Positions 26,432 to 36,084 of a DNA stretch of 64,000 nucleotides are shown here, piece by piece. How positions within the stretch are numbered: position 1 is the stretch's first letter; each line of letters opens with the position of its first letter. Position numbers and translations under genes: made by a program. Source of the DNA: Pseudomonas sp. FP453 (GTDB lineage Bacteria; Pseudomonadota; Gammaproteobacteria; Pseudomonadales; Pseudomonadaceae); the NCBI RefSeq assembly GCF_030687495.1, contig NZ_CP117435.1, forward strand, positions 2,732,501 to 2,796,500. Reading direction: 5' to 3'. The notes beneath the pieces are model-generated. The model did no database searches. It was not told where the DNA came from and saw only the letters and a program-made list of their open reading frames with translations.

Positions 26432-28696
26432 ATGTCGTCAATTTTCAATTTTAAACTCAGCCCTTTAAGTGTTGCCTTGAAGGCAAACGCTGTCTCTTTG
26501 CTGGTCCTTATGGCGGGTATTGCTGAAGCCCGTGTGGTAACCGGCCCAAATGAAACGGTTCGCCCTGGCCCTCCGCCAGACAGCTTCGAACTGCGGTCTG
26601 GCTCCGGCCTGACGGTAGAAGGGGCAACCACCAAGCAAATTCGCGCGCAGTCTGCGACGTTGACGGTTACCGCGGGCAGCAAGACTCAAGACATCACTGC
26701 ATTCGATTCAAACGTAAGTCTCAGTGGCGCCGAGGTTACCGCGCGCGCCACGCAGCCCGCAGCGGTCTTCATGAGTGGCGGTACGCTTTCCATACAAAAC
26801 AGCACGCTCACTCACAGTAATGGCATCGGCTTGGTTGTTTCCCGCGGAGTCGGCGTTGATGAAGGCGCAACCGCCTCCGTATTCAATAGCCTTATCAAAG
26901 GCACTACGCGTGGCGCCAGTGTCAGTGGCAACAGCACGCTGGAACTCAACGGAGCCGAACTTGAAGGCACTGCTGTCAATGGCGTTGGCTTGTATCTGTT
27001 TGGCCAGGCCGTCGCGAACAATAGCCTGATCACAGGCGGTCAGAATGGCGTGCGGATGGATATGGACCGCAGCACCGATGCGCCCAATACGCTGGTACTC
27101 AATGGTTCGCATGTAGAGGGCAAAACCGGTGCTGCCATCCTGGTCGAAAGTTCAAAGGCCGGCGAGCTGGTTGATGCCGATATTCAGATTCGCAACGGTT
27201 CGACCCTCAAGGGCGGTAACGGCAATATCCTTGAAGTCACCGGCGGCTCCTCGGCCAACATGAACGTCGACCGGAGTTTCCTGGAGGGCGACATTGTCGC
27301 CGAAGAGGGCAGCACCGCCAAAGTACAACTCAACAACGGCTCCTGGCTGACTGGCCAGTTGAAAAACGTCGCCGAGTTGAGCGTTAACGAGGCATCCAAC
27401 TGGGTATTGGTGGGCGACAGCAATGTCGAAGCCTTGAAGATGGGCGGTGGTGCCGTGCATTTTGGTGGTGCAGACGAGTTCTACCAACTGGACGTGAAGA
27501 GCCTGGAAGGCGAAGGCACCTTCGTCATGCACACCGACTTCTCCACGCACCAGACCGACTTCCTCAACGTGGAAGGCAAGGCCGAGGGCAATCACAGCCT
27601 GCTGTTGGCTGCCACCGGCTCGGAGCTGGCCCGTGGCGAACCGATCAAGGTGGTTCACACCGAAGGCGGCGACGCGCACTTCTCCCTGCTGGGCGACACC
27701 GTGGACATCGGCGCCTTTGCCTACGGCTTGCAGAAGGACGGCACCGACTGGCTGCTCGACCCGACGCGCCGTGGTGCCAGCACCAGCGCCCGTTCGGTAC
27801 TGGCGTTGTTCAACAGCGCGCCGACCGTGTTGTACGGTGAGTCGTCCATCCTGCGTACTCGCATGGGTGAACTGCGCTTCAGCGAACACAAGGACAACGG
27901 CCTGTGGATGCGCAGCTACGGCAACAAGTATGAAGTGGCCGCCAACAAGAACGGCGCCGGTTATGCACAAACCCAGAAGGGCTTCACCATCGGTGCCGAT
28001 GCGCCGTTGTCCGGCGGTGACGGGCAGTGGATGGCGGGTGTGATGGCCGGTCACAGCACCTCGGACCTGGACCTGAACCGTGGCAGCAAAGCCGACGTCA
28101 AGAGCTACTACCTGGGTGCCTACGCCACCTGGTTGGATGATGAAAGCGGTCTGTACTTCGATGGTGTCGCCAAGCTCAACCGCTTGCACAACAACGTCGA
28201 CGTGACCATGAGCGATGGCAAGAAAGCCAAAGGCAACTATGCGCAGAACGCTGTCGGTGCCTCGGTTGAAGTGGGTCGTCATATCAAGCTGGATGACGGC
28301 TTCTTTGTCGAACCGTACTCGCAGCTGTCGGCGACCATCATCCAGGCCCAGAGCTACGACCTGGACAACGGTCTGCACGCCAAGGGTGACCGTTCGGCGT
28401 CGGTTGTCGGCAAAGTGGGCGTGACGGTGGGCAAGGACATCCAGCTGGACAGCGGCGGCGTGTTGCAGCCGTACCTGCGCACTGCGGTTGCCCATGAGTT
28501 CAACCACAGCAACCAGGTCAAGATCAACGATCAGACCTTCAACAACGACGTGTTTGGTTCGCGTGTCGAATTGGCCGCCGGTGTCGCCATGTCGGTATCG
28601 AAGAACGTCAAGCTGCATGCAGACATCGAAACCAGCAAAGGCAAGCAGATCGACCAGCCGTGGGGTGTCAACTTCGGCGTGCGCTACGATTTCTAA
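26432..28696 (+). CDS. Autotransporter (type Va) with pertactin-like passenger and C-terminal beta-barrel
   Basis: 754 residues from MSSIFNFKLS (GAGG upstream; another ATG lies 24 bases earlier). The signal peptide ends at GIAEA, about residue 33. Residues from about 40 to 450 form a parallel beta-helix passenger with repeated NG/GS turns (NSTLTHSNG, NNSLITGGQNGV, LNNGSWLTGQL). The autotransporter barrel covers about the last 280 residues, with MRSYGNKYEV, the SYYLGAYATW strand and the typical final aromatic strand WGVNFGVRYDF. The last residue, Phe, is the BAM recognition residue. The passenger has no protease triad or obvious enzyme motif, so adhesion or aggregation is most likely. Confidence 0.85.
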   Translation: MSSIFNFKLSPLSVALKANAVSLLVLMAGIAEARVVTGPNETVRPGPPPDSFELRSGSGLTVEGATTKQIRAQSATLTVTAGSKTQDITAFDSNVSLSGAEVTARATQPAAVFMSGGTLSIQNSTLTHSNGIGLVVSRGVGVDEGATASVFNSLIKGTTRGASVSGNSTLELNGAELEGTAVNGVGLYLFGQAVANNSLITGGQNGVRMDMDRSTDAPNTLVLNGSHVEGKTGAAILVESSKAGELVDADIQIRNGSTLKGGNGNILEVTGGSSANMNVDRSFLEGDIVAEEGSTAKVQLNNGSWLTGQLKNVAELSVNEASNWVLVGDSNVEALKMGGGAVHFGGADEFYQLDVKSLEGEGTFVMHTDFSTHQTDFLNVEGKAEGNHSLLLAATGSELARGEPIKVVHTEGGDAHFSLLGDTVDIGAFAYGLQKDGTDWLLDPTRRGASTSARSVLALFNSAPTVLYGESSILRTRMGELRFSEHKDNGLWMRSYGNKYEVAANKNGAGYAQTQKGFTIGADAPLSGGDGQWMAGVMAGHSTSDLDLNRGSKADVKSYYLGAYATWLDDESGLYFDGVAKLNRLHNNVDVTMSDGKKAKGNYAQNAVGASVEVGRHIKLDDGFFVEPYSQLSATIIQAQSYDLDNGLHAKGDRSASVVGKVGVTVGKDIQLDSGGVLQPYLRTAVAHEFNHSNQVKINDQTFNNDVFGSRVELAAGVAMSVSKNVKLHADIETSKGKQIDQPWGVNFGVRYDF

Positions 28697-28712
28697 GAAG
28701 CGCGGTCATTTG

Positions 28713-28742
28713 AAAGGGGAAGCTTCGGCTTGCCCTTTTTTT
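28713..28742 (+). terminator. Rho-independent terminator of the autotransporter gene
   Basis: Stem GGGGAAGC-TTCG-GCTTGCCC with a UUCG-type tetraloop, one mismatch, and a run of seven or more T. Confidence 0.85.
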
Positions 28743-28745
28743 GTT

Positions 28746-29387
28746 TCAGCCGAACAACCCGGCGGCGATATTGATCGAGAACCCCAGAATCGCTGTATTG
28801 AACAGAAACCCGATCAACGACTGCCCCAACACCACCTTGCGCATGCCCCGCGTGGCCACACCCACATCCGAAGTCTGCACCGCCACGCCGATGGTGAACG
28901 AGAAGTACAGGAAGTCCCAGTAATTGGGCGTCGTCAGGCCCTCGGCAAAACGCAGCGCCGGTTCCTTGCCGCCCCAGGTGTAATAAAGGCGCGCGTAGTG
29001 CACGCTGAAAATCACTCCGATCAGCAACCACGAACCGATCACCGTCAACCCGGTAAAACCGTAGTGCAGCAGGCGCGCGGTGGTGGGCAGGTCCTTGCTG
29101 CCGACCAGTTCGAAGGTGATCGTCGCCAGGCTGGCGATGGCCGCGATGCACACCATGAACAGCACCAGCCCGGCGTTTTCATCTTCGATTTCGGCGATGC
29201 GTTTGACGTCGGGGGCCTTGGCGCGGATGGTCAGCCACAGCATCAGTACCAGGTAGGTCCAGACGCCGGCGTTCCAGCCGATGAGGATTTTGCTGATGAG
29301 ACCGTCGGCGGGTGCCAGGATGCCGACAGCAAGGCCCAGCACGGCGGCGGTGGAAAGGCGTGGATGCGTGCGGACGAGAAAGGGCAT
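28746..29387 (-). CDS. DUF1345 family membrane protein
   Basis: 213 residues with five or so hydrophobic helices. DUF1345 features are visible: [13 protein letters not shown], an acidic [20 protein letters not shown] and [21 protein letters not shown]. That last segment resembles the pore region of some cation channels, but transport has not been shown for the family. It stands alone, converging on the autotransporter gene and followed upstream by a REPIN. Confidence 0.85.
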   Translation of the reverse strand: MPFLVRTHPRLSTAAVLGLAVGILAPADGLISKILIGWNAGVWTYLVLMLWLTIRAKAPDVKRIAEIEDENAGLVLFMVCIAAIASLATITFELVGSKDLPTTARLLHYGFTGLTVIGSWLLIGVIFSVHYARLYYTWGGKEPALRFAEGLTTPNYWDFLYFSFTIGVAVQTSDVGVATRGMRKVVLGQSLIGFLFNTAILGFSINIAAGLFG

Positions 29388-29432
29388 GAGGGCTCACAAA
29401 TAACCGTGTGTGAGCAGACTGTACCCGATCCC

Positions 29433-29535
29433 TGTGGGAGCTGGCTTGCCTGCGATAGCATCGACTCGCTATCCCAGATGTACCGAGTCGCCTGCATCGC
29501 AGGCAAGCCAGCTCCCACACAAGCCAGCTCCCACA
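29433..29535. repeat. REPIN with duplicated terminus
   Basis: Normal inverted REP arms, then a second copy of the right end (CAAGCCAGCTCCCACA) immediately repeated in tandem. It lies between the DUF1345 gene and the RND pump stop codon. Confidence 0.85.
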
Positions 29536-29537
29536 GG

Positions 29538-32500
29538 TTATCGGGTGTTCTTCCTGACCAGTTTCATGACCACCACGAAAAACACCGGCACAAACACCAC
29601 CGCCAGCGTCGCGGTGATCATCCCGCCAATCACCCCCGTACCAATCGCCTGCTGGCTCGCCGAGCTGGCCCCGGTGGCAATCGCCAACGGCACCACGCCA
29701 AGGATGAACGCCAGCGAGGTCATGATGATCGGCCGCAAGCGCAGGCGTGCCGCTTTCAATGTGGCGCTGATCAGGTCTTCACCCTGGTCATACAGGTCCT
29801 TGGCAAACTCGATGATCAGGATCGCGTTCTTCGCCGACAGGCCAATGATGGTGATCAAGCCCACCTTGAAGAACACATCGTTGGGCATGCCGCGCAAGCT
29901 CACCGCCAACACCGCGCCGAGCACGCCCAGCGGCACCACCAGCAACACCGAGGTCGGGATCGACCAGCTTTCATACAACGCGGCCAGGCAGAGGAACACG
30001 ATCAGCAACGACAGGCCCAACAGCAGCGGCGCCTGGGCACCGGACAAACGTTCCTGCAACGACAGCCCGGTCCATTCCTGGCCCAAACCCGCTGGCAACT
30101 GGTTGACCAGGCGCTGGATTTCATCCATCGCCTCGCCGGTGCTGTGGCCCGGTGCCGCTTCGCCGCTGATGGCGATGGCCGGGTAGCCGTTGTAGCGCGT
30201 CAACTGCGCCGGGCCCTGGGTCCACTTGGCTTCGACAAACGCCGACAGCGGCACCATCTTCCCGGCGTTGTTGCGCACATGGATCTTCATCAGATCGGCC
30301 ACCTGGCTGCGCTGGTCGCCTTCGGCCTGCACCACCACCCGCTGCATGCGGCCCTGGTTGGGGAAGTCGTTGATATAGGCCGAACCAATCGCCGAGGACA
30401 GCACGTTGCCCACATCCGCGAAGGACACCCCCAGTGCGTTGGCCTGTTTGCGGTCCACCTCCAACTGCACCTGCGGCGCTTCGGCCAGGGCGCTTTCGCG
30501 CACGTTGGCGAGGATCGGGCTCTTTTCCGCCGCCGCGAGCAACTCGGTACGCGCCGCCATCAGTGCGGCATGGCCGACGCCGCCACGGTCCTGCAAGCGG
30601 AACTCAAAGCCGCTGGAGGTGCCCAGGCCGTCGACCGGCGGCGGCAGGATGGCGTAGGCAATCGCATCCTTGAGCTCGCTGAACGCGGCGTTGGCGCGGT
30701 CGGCAATCGCCATCGCCGAATCCGCGCTGCCACGCGCCGACCAATCCTTGAGCGTGGTAAACGCCAACGCGGCGTTCTGCCCCGAACCGGAGAAGCTGAA
30801 GCCCATGATCATGGTGGTGTCGCCCACCCCCGGCTCGCCGGCGTTGTGCGCTTCGATCTGCTCGGCCACCTGCACCGTGCGGTTCTTGCTGGCGCCGGGC
30901 GGCAGCTGGATGTCGGTGATGGTGTAACCCTGGTCTTCCACCGGCAGGAACGAGGAGGGCAGGCGCGTGAACATCCAGCCCAGGCCCACCAGCAGCACCA
31001 GGTAAATCAGCAGGTAACGGCCGCTGCGCTTGAGGGCGTAGGCCACCCAGCCTTCATAACGGTCGGTGAGCTGCTCGAAACGCCGGTTGAACCAGCCGAA
31101 GAAACCGCCCTTGGCGTGGTGTTCGCCCTTGGCAATCGGCTTGAGCAAGGTGGCGCACAGCGCTGGAGTCAAGGTCAGGGCGAGAAACGCCGAGAACAGG
31201 ATCGAGGTGGCCATCGACAGCGAGAACTGCTGGTAGATCACCCCCACCGAGCCGGCCATGAACGCCATCGGCAGGAACACCGCCACCAGCACCAGGGTGA
31301 TGCCGACGATGGCGCCAGTGATCTGGCCCATGGCCTTGCGCGTGGCTTCCTTGGGCGACAGGCCCTCGGTGACCATGATGCGCTCGACGTTCTCCACCAC
31401 CACAATCGCGTCGTCCACCAGGATGCCGATGGCCAGCACCATGCCAAACATGGTCAGCACGTTGATCGAGAAGCCCAGCAACAGCATGGTGGCAAAGGTG
31501 CCCATCAGCGCAATCGGCACCACCAGCGTCGGGATCAGCGTGTAGCGCACGTTCTGCAGGAACAGGAACATCACCGCAAACACCAGCGCCATGGCCTCCA
31601 GCAAGGTGTAGACCACCTTGGTGATCGAGACCTTGACGAAGGGCGACGTGTCGTACGGAATCTTGTACTCCACGTTCGCCGGGAAGTAGCGCGACAGCTC
31701 GTCCATCTTCGCCCGCACCAGGGTCGCGGTGTTCAGCGCGTTGGCGCCGGGCGCCAATTGCACGCTGACGGCGGTGGACGGCTTGCCATTCAGGCGCGTG
31801 GAGAACTGGTATTCCTGGCTGCCGATTTCCACCCGCGCCACATCGCCGACGCGCACGGTGGAGCCGTCCGGGTTGGCCTTGAGCACGATGTCGGCGAATT
31901 CCGCCGGCGTCGACAGCTGGCCTTTGACCAGGATCGCCGCCGTGATTTCCTGGGTTTTGGTGCCCGGCAAATCACCGATGCTGCCGGCCGAGACCTGGGC
32001 GTTCTGCGCACTGATCGCCGCGTTGACATCGGCGGGCGTGAGGTTGAAGCCGATCAGCTTCTGCGGGTCGATCCAGATGCGCATCGCGCGCTCGGCGCCA
32101 TACAGCTGCGCCTTGCCCACACCGTCCAGGCGCTTGAGCTCGTTCATCACGTTGCGCGCCAGGTAGTCGCTGAGCGCAACGTCATCCAGCTTGCCGTCGT
32201 TGGACGTCAGCGTGACCAGCAACAGGAAGCCGGCGGAGACCTTCTCCACCTGCAAACCTTGCTGGGTCACCGCCTGCGGCAGGCGTGGCTCGACGGCCTT
32301 GAGGCGGTTCTGCACGTCCACCTGGGCCATCTCCGGGTCGGTGCCCGGCTGGAAGGTGGCGGTGATGGTGGCCGAACCGAGGCTGCTCTGGGATTCGAAA
32401 TACAGCAGGTGGTCGGCACCGTTGAGCTCCTGCTCGATCAGGCTGACCACGCTTTCATCCAGGGTCTGCGCCGACGCGCCAGGGTACACCGCATAGATTT

Positions 32501-32630
32501 CGACTTTCGGCGGTGCGACGTTGGGGTACTGCGCCACCGGCAACTGCGGGATGGCCAGCAGGCCGGCCAGCAGGATAAACAGGGCCACCACCCAGGCGAA
32601 GATCGGGCGGTCGATAAAGAACTGCGGCAT
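29538..32630 (-). CDS. RND (HAE1) multidrug efflux transporter, inner-membrane pump
   Basis: 1030 residues, full AcrB/MexB-type length with twelve membrane helices and two large periplasmic loops. Helix 4 carries the proton-relay pair in GILVDDAIVVVENVER. Other hallmarks are FFIDRPIFAWVVAL at the N-terminus, QNRLKAVEPRLPQ, and GLSAKNAILIIEFAKD in helix 10 with the conserved Lys. It exports amphiphilic drugs from the periplasm and inner membrane with an adaptor and an outer-membrane factor. The adaptor gene lies 6 bases upstream. No outer-membrane factor gene follows, so it must borrow one (OprM-like). The divergent two-component system probably controls it. Confidence 0.9.
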   Translation of the reverse strand: MPQFFIDRPIFAWVVALFILLAGLLAIPQLPVAQYPNVAPPKVEIYAVYPGASAQTLDESVVSLIEQELNGADHLLYFESQSSLGSATITATFQPGTDPEMAQVDVQNRLKAVEPRLPQAVTQQGLQVEKVSAGFLLLVTLTSNDGKLDDVALSDYLARNVMNELKRLDGVGKAQLYGAERAMRIWIDPQKLIGFNLTPADVNAAISAQNAQVSAGSIGDLPGTKTQEITAAILVKGQLSTPAEFADIVLKANPDGSTVRVGDVARVEIGSQEYQFSTRLNGKPSTAVSVQLAPGANALNTATLVRAKMDELSRYFPANVEYKIPYDTSPFVKVSITKVVYTLLEAMALVFAVMFLFLQNVRYTLIPTLVVPIALMGTFATMLLLGFSINVLTMFGMVLAIGILVDDAIVVVENVERIMVTEGLSPKEATRKAMGQITGAIVGITLVLVAVFLPMAFMAGSVGVIYQQFSLSMATSILFSAFLALTLTPALCATLLKPIAKGEHHAKGGFFGWFNRRFEQLTDRYEGWVAYALKRSGRYLLIYLVLLVGLGWMFTRLPSSFLPVEDQGYTITDIQLPPGASKNRTVQVAEQIEAHNAGEPGVGDTTMIMGFSFSGSGQNAALAFTTLKDWSARGSADSAMAIADRANAAFSELKDAIAYAILPPPVDGLGTSSGFEFRLQDRGGVGHAALMAARTELLAAAEKSPILANVRESALAEAPQVQLEVDRKQANALGVSFADVGNVLSSAIGSAYINDFPNQGRMQRVVVQAEGDQRSQVADLMKIHVRNNAGKMVPLSAFVEAKWTQGPAQLTRYNGYPAIAISGEAAPGHSTGEAMDEIQRLVNQLPAGLGQEWTGLSLQERLSGAQAPLLLGLSLLIVFLCLAALYESWSIPTSVLLVVPLGVLGAVLAVSLRGMPNDVFFKVGLITIIGLSAKNAILIIEFAKDLYDQGEDLISATLKAARLRLRPIIMTSLAFILGVVPLAIATGASSASQQAIGTGVIGGMITATLAVVFVPVFFVVVMKLVRKNTR

Positions 32631-32636
32631 GTCGGA

Positions 32637-33791
32637 TTATTCCTTTGCGAGCTGGCCGGAGGTGGGGCTGTTGTCCACCTCGACTTTTTCCCCGGGGCGG
32701 GCGTGTTGCAGGCCTTCGACGATGATGCGGTCGCCGGGCTTGAGGCCGTGGCTGACCACCCAGCGGTCGTCGATCACCGCGCCCAATTCCACCGGTTGCT
32801 GGCTGACGGTCTGCTCGGCGTCCAGCAGCAACACCATCGGGATACCCGCGCTGTCACGGGTAATGGCGCGTTGCGGCACGCTGATGCCTTGCCTGTCGAC
32901 GGCCTGTTCCAGGCGCACCCGCACAAAACTGCCGGGCAGCAGGTCGAGGTCCGGGTTGGGGAACTCGCTGCGCAGGATGATCTGCCCGGTGCCCGGGTCG
33001 ACGCTGATCTCGGCGAACAGCAACTTGCCCGGCAACGGGTAGAGGCTGCCGTCGTCCTCGATCAGCGTGGCCTTGGCCTGGTCCTGGCCGACCTGCTTCA
33101 AGCTGCCGGCGCGAAAGGCGCGGCGCAGGTCATTCAGCTCGCGGGTGGACTGGGTCAGGTCGGCGTGGATCGGGTCCAGTTGCTGGATGATCGCCAGCGG
33201 CGTCGCCTCGTTCTGGCCCACCAGCGCGCCTTCGGTCACCAGGGCACGGCCGATACGCCCGGAAATCGGCGCGGTCACGGTGGCGTAGCCCAGGTTCAAT
33301 TTGGCGCGCTCCACGGCGGCCTTGTTGGCGGCGACTTCGGCGTTGGTCTGGCGCAGTGCTGCGCGGGCGTTGTCGTAGTCCTGGCCGCTGATGGCCTTGT
33401 CGGCCACCAGTTGGCTGTAGCGCTGCTCTTGCAGGCGCGCCTGGAACGCGTTGGCCTCGGCCTTGCTCAGGTTGGCCTGGGCACTGTCGAGGTCGGCCTT
33501 GAACGGCGCTGGGTCGATGCGAAACAGCACGTCGCCCTGTTTGACGTCATGGCCTTCCTTGAACACCCGTTGCATCACCACGCCCGCCACCCGTGCCCGC
33601 ACTTCGGCGATGCGCGGGGCAGCGATCCGCCCGCTCAGCTCGCTGCTGATGGACAGCGGCTTGGCCTCAAGGGTTTCGATACGCACTTTGGCCAGGGGCA
33701 TCTGCGGTGCCTCGGCGGCGGACTGGTCACACGCGCTCAGGGCAAGGGTCAGGGCCAGCAGGCAAAACGGCGCAAACAGATTCTTCGACAT
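32637..33791 (-). CDS. RND efflux periplasmic adaptor (membrane fusion) lipoprotein
   Basis: 384 residues from MSKNLFAPFC. A lipoprotein signal ends at LSAC (Cys21). The barrel/lipoyl region begins VRARVAGVVMQRVFKEGHDV. A helical hairpin follows (DLDSAQANLSKAEANAFQAR and later KAAVERAKLNLGYATVTAPISG), then beta-barrel and membrane-proximal domains (AEISVDPGTGQIILRSEFPNPD). This is the AcrA/MexA layout. It links the pump to the outer-membrane channel. GGGATAAGAGC precedes the ATG. First gene of a two-gene operon with the pump. Confidence 0.9.
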   Translation of the reverse strand: MSKNLFAPFCLLALTLALSACDQSAAEAPQMPLAKVRIETLEAKPLSISSELSGRIAAPRIAEVRARVAGVVMQRVFKEGHDVKQGDVLFRIDPAPFKADLDSAQANLSKAEANAFQARLQEQRYSQLVADKAISGQDYDNARAALRQTNAEVAANKAAVERAKLNLGYATVTAPISGRIGRALVTEGALVGQNEATPLAIIQQLDPIHADLTQSTRELNDLRRAFRAGSLKQVGQDQAKATLIEDDGSLYPLPGKLLFAEISVDPGTGQIILRSEFPNPDLDLLPGSFVRVRLEQAVDRQGISVPQRAITRDSAGIPMVLLLDAEQTVSQQPVELGAVIDDRWVVSHGLKPGDRIIVEGLQHARPGEKVEVDNSPTSGQLAKE

Positions 33792-33945
33792 GCTCTTATC
33801 CCAATAATGACCGGTGCATCCTAAGGCCAGTGGGGCCAGGGTGCTGTGAAGCTGTGTAGGTCGTCTGTGAAGAAATGTAAGGTGCCGCCCACAGTCGGCA
33901 GCAGGCGTATATCCTTGCACAATCCTGCAAACACCAAAGATCCCA

Positions 33946-34034
33946 TGTGGGAGCGGGCTTGCCCGCGATAGCGGTGGGTCAGCCAAGCATATTTCAGCTG
34001 ATACACCGCTATCGCGGGCAAGCCCGCTCCCACA
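33946..34034. repeat. REPIN, 'gagcgggcttgcccgcg' subtype
   Basis: Both arms are of the GGGAGCGGGCTTGCCCGCG subtype, unlike most others in the window. It occupies the divergent promoter region between the adaptor and response-regulator genes, leaving only 43 bases before the regulator start. Confidence 0.9.
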
Positions 34035-34077
34035 TTGGATTTGTGTATGACTTTTAACCGTATTGATTGGAAACACC

Positions 34078-34779
34078 ATGCCCAACATCCTCCTGGTGGA
34101 AGACGACGCCGCACTCTCCGAGCTGATTGCCAGCTACCTGGAGCGCAATGGCTACCACGTCAGTGTGCTCAGCCGTGGCGACCATGTGCGTGAACGCGCG
34201 CGCCTCAACCCGCCGGACCTGGTGATCCTCGACCTGATGCTGCCCGGCCTCGACGGCCTGCAAGTGTGCCGCCTGCTGCGCGCCGATTCGGCGGGCCTGC
34301 CGATCCTGATGCTCACTGCCCGCGACGACAGCCACGACCAGGTGCTCGGCCTGGAAATGGGCGCCGACGACTACGTGACCAAACCCTGCGAGCCTCGCGT
34401 GTTGCTGGCGCGGGTGCGCACCTTGCTGCGGCGCAGCAGCCTGTCCGAACCGCAGGTGGCCAACGACCAGATCCTCATGGGCAACCTGTGCATCGACCTG
34501 TCGGAACGCACCGTGACCTGGCGCGAGCAGGTGGTGGAGCTGTCCAGCGGTGAATACAACCTGCTGGTGGTGCTGGCCCGGCACGCGGGCGAAGTGCTCA
34601 GCCGCGACCAGATCCTGCAACGCCTGCGCGGCATCGAGTTCAACGGCACCGATCGCTCGGTGGACGTGGCCATCTCCAAGCTGCGGCGCAAGTTCGACGA
34701 CCACGCCGGCGAAGCACGCAAGATCAAGACCGTGTGGGGCAAGGGCTACCTGTTCAGCCGTTCCGAGTGGGAATGCTGA
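34078..34779 (+). CDS. OmpR-family response regulator, RstA-like
   Basis: 233 residues from MPNILLVEDD. Receiver domain: acidic pocket EDD (8-10), phospho-acceptor Asp52 (LVILDLMLPG), conserved Thr in MLTARDD and Lys in DYVTKP. C-terminal winged helix: LSSGEYNLLVVLARHAGEVL, RSVDVAISKLRRK and KTVWGKGYLF. It forms an operon with the sensor kinase (3-base gap), resembling the RstAB pair. It is divergent from the RND operon, so it may control efflux. Confidence 0.9.
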   Translation: MPNILLVEDDAALSELIASYLERNGYHVSVLSRGDHVRERARLNPPDLVILDLMLPGLDGLQVCRLLRADSAGLPILMLTARDDSHDQVLGLEMGADDYVTKPCEPRVLLARVRTLLRRSSLSEPQVANDQILMGNLCIDLSERTVTWREQVVELSSGEYNLLVVLARHAGEVLSRDQILQRLRGIEFNGTDRSVDVAISKLRRKFDDHAGEARKIKTVWGKGYLFSRSEWEC

Positions 34780-34782
34780 CCG

Positions 34783-36084
34783 ATGTTTCGCGTACTCCTG
34801 CGGCTGTACCTGATCACCATCGTCACCTACAGCGCGGCGATCTTCCTGATTCCCAAGCTGGTGATCCAACTCTTCGAACACCGCTACATGGACTACAACG
34901 TCGAGCAGTCCCGCGGCATGCAGAAGCTCATCGTCAAGCAGTACCTGCGCGCGCCGGTGGAGCGTTGGTCGCAGTTGACCGAACAGCTGAGCGCCGACTT
35001 TGCGCCGCTCAAGGTGCAACTGTTGCTGCGCCAGGACGCCAGCTATACCCCCGCCGAGGCGCAACGGCTGGCCGAGGGCAAGCCGGTGATCCGCCTGGGC
35101 GAGTGGGGCTGGATGGAAGACATCAGCTCGCCGATCAACGAACAGTTCGTGGTCAAGCTGACCATTCCGCCGGACCCGTTGGACATGAACCTGCTGTACT
35201 GGTCGATGAACGTGCTGATCGGCGCCGCGTTGCTGGCGTGCCTGCTGGTGTGGTTGCGCCCCCATTGGCGTGACCTCGAACGCCTGAAAAGCACCGCCGC
35301 GCAATTGGGCCGGGGCAACCTGACGGAGCGCACACGCATCCCCCCCAGCTCCAACATCGGCAGCCTGGCGGCGGTGTTCGACACCATGGCCGATGATGTC
35401 GAACAGCTGCTCAACCAGCAGCGCGACCTGCTCAACGCCGTGTCCCATGAACTGCGCACGCCGCTCACGCGCCTGGATTTCGGCCTGGCCCTGGCGCTGT
35501 CCGACGACTTGCCCCAGGCCAGCCGCGAACGCCTGCAAGGCCTTGTTGCGCATATCCGCGAGCTGGATGAACTGGTGTTGGAACTGCTGTCCTACAGCCG
35601 CCTGCAAAACCCGGCGCAACTGCCTGAGCGGGTCGAAGTGGTGCTCGATGAGTTTATCGACAGCGTGCTGGGCAGCGTCGATGACGAGCTGGAAAACCCC
35701 GAGATCGTCATCGATGTGGCCCTCGACTGCGCCGTCGAGCGTTTCAACCTTGACCCGCGTCTCACTGCCCGCGTGTTGCAGAACCTGCTGCGCAACGCCA
35801 CGCGTTACTGCGATAAACGCATTCAGGTGGGCGTCAGGGTCGGCCCCGACGGCTGCGAGATCTGGGTGGATGACGATGGCATCGGCATCCCGCTGGACCA
35901 GCGGGAGCGCATCTTCGAACCGTTCTACCGCCTCGACCGCAGTCGCGACCGCGCCACCGGTGGATTCGGCCTGGGGTTGGCGATCAGCCGGCGCGCCATG
36001 GAAGCCCAGGGCGGCACCTTGGTCGCCCAAGCCTCGCCCTTGGGCGGCGCGCGGTTTCGCGTGTGGTTGCCCAGCGTGGCCTGA
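34783..36084 (+). CDS. Sensor histidine kinase, RstB-like
   Basis: 433 residues. Transmembrane helix 1 is at about 5-25, a periplasmic region of about 105 residues follows, and helix 2 is at about 140-158. HAMP follows (HWRDLERLKSTAAQLGRGN). HisKA has the phospho-acceptor His222 (NAVSHELRTPLTRL). HATPase has the N box LLRNATRYC, the G1 box VDDDGIGIP and the G2 box GGFGLGLAIS. It should phosphorylate the regulator encoded upstream. Its stop codon is directly followed by the stop of the convergent anti-sigma gene. Confidence 0.9.
   Translation: MFRVLLRLYLITIVTYSAAIFLIPKLVIQLFEHRYMDYNVEQSRGMQKLIVKQYLRAPVERWSQLTEQLSADFAPLKVQLLLRQDASYTPAEAQRLAEGKPVIRLGEWGWMEDISSPINEQFVVKLTIPPDPLDMNLLYWSMNVLIGAALLACLLVWLRPHWRDLERLKSTAAQLGRGNLTERTRIPPSSNIGSLAAVFDTMADDVEQLLNQQRDLLNAVSHELRTPLTRLDFGLALALSDDLPQASRERLQGLVAHIRELDELVLELLSYSRLQNPAQLPERVEVVLDEFIDSVLGSVDDELENPEIVIDVALDCAVERFNLDPRLTARVLQNLLRNATRYCDKRIQVGVRVGPDGCEIWVDDDGIGIPLDQRERIFEPFYRLDRSRDRATGGFGLGLAISRRAMEAQGGTLVAQASPLGGARFRVWLPSVA

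Noticed and set aside
28488-33824. Very long plus-strand open frame opposite the RND pump and adaptor
   Set aside because: It is antisense to two clear genes; its His/Gln/Arg-rich translation is the usual shadow of GC-rich coding DNA and shows no domain.
34054-36030. Long minus-strand open frame opposite the two-component system
   Set aside because: Shadow of the response regulator and kinase; no ribosome site or recognisable motif.
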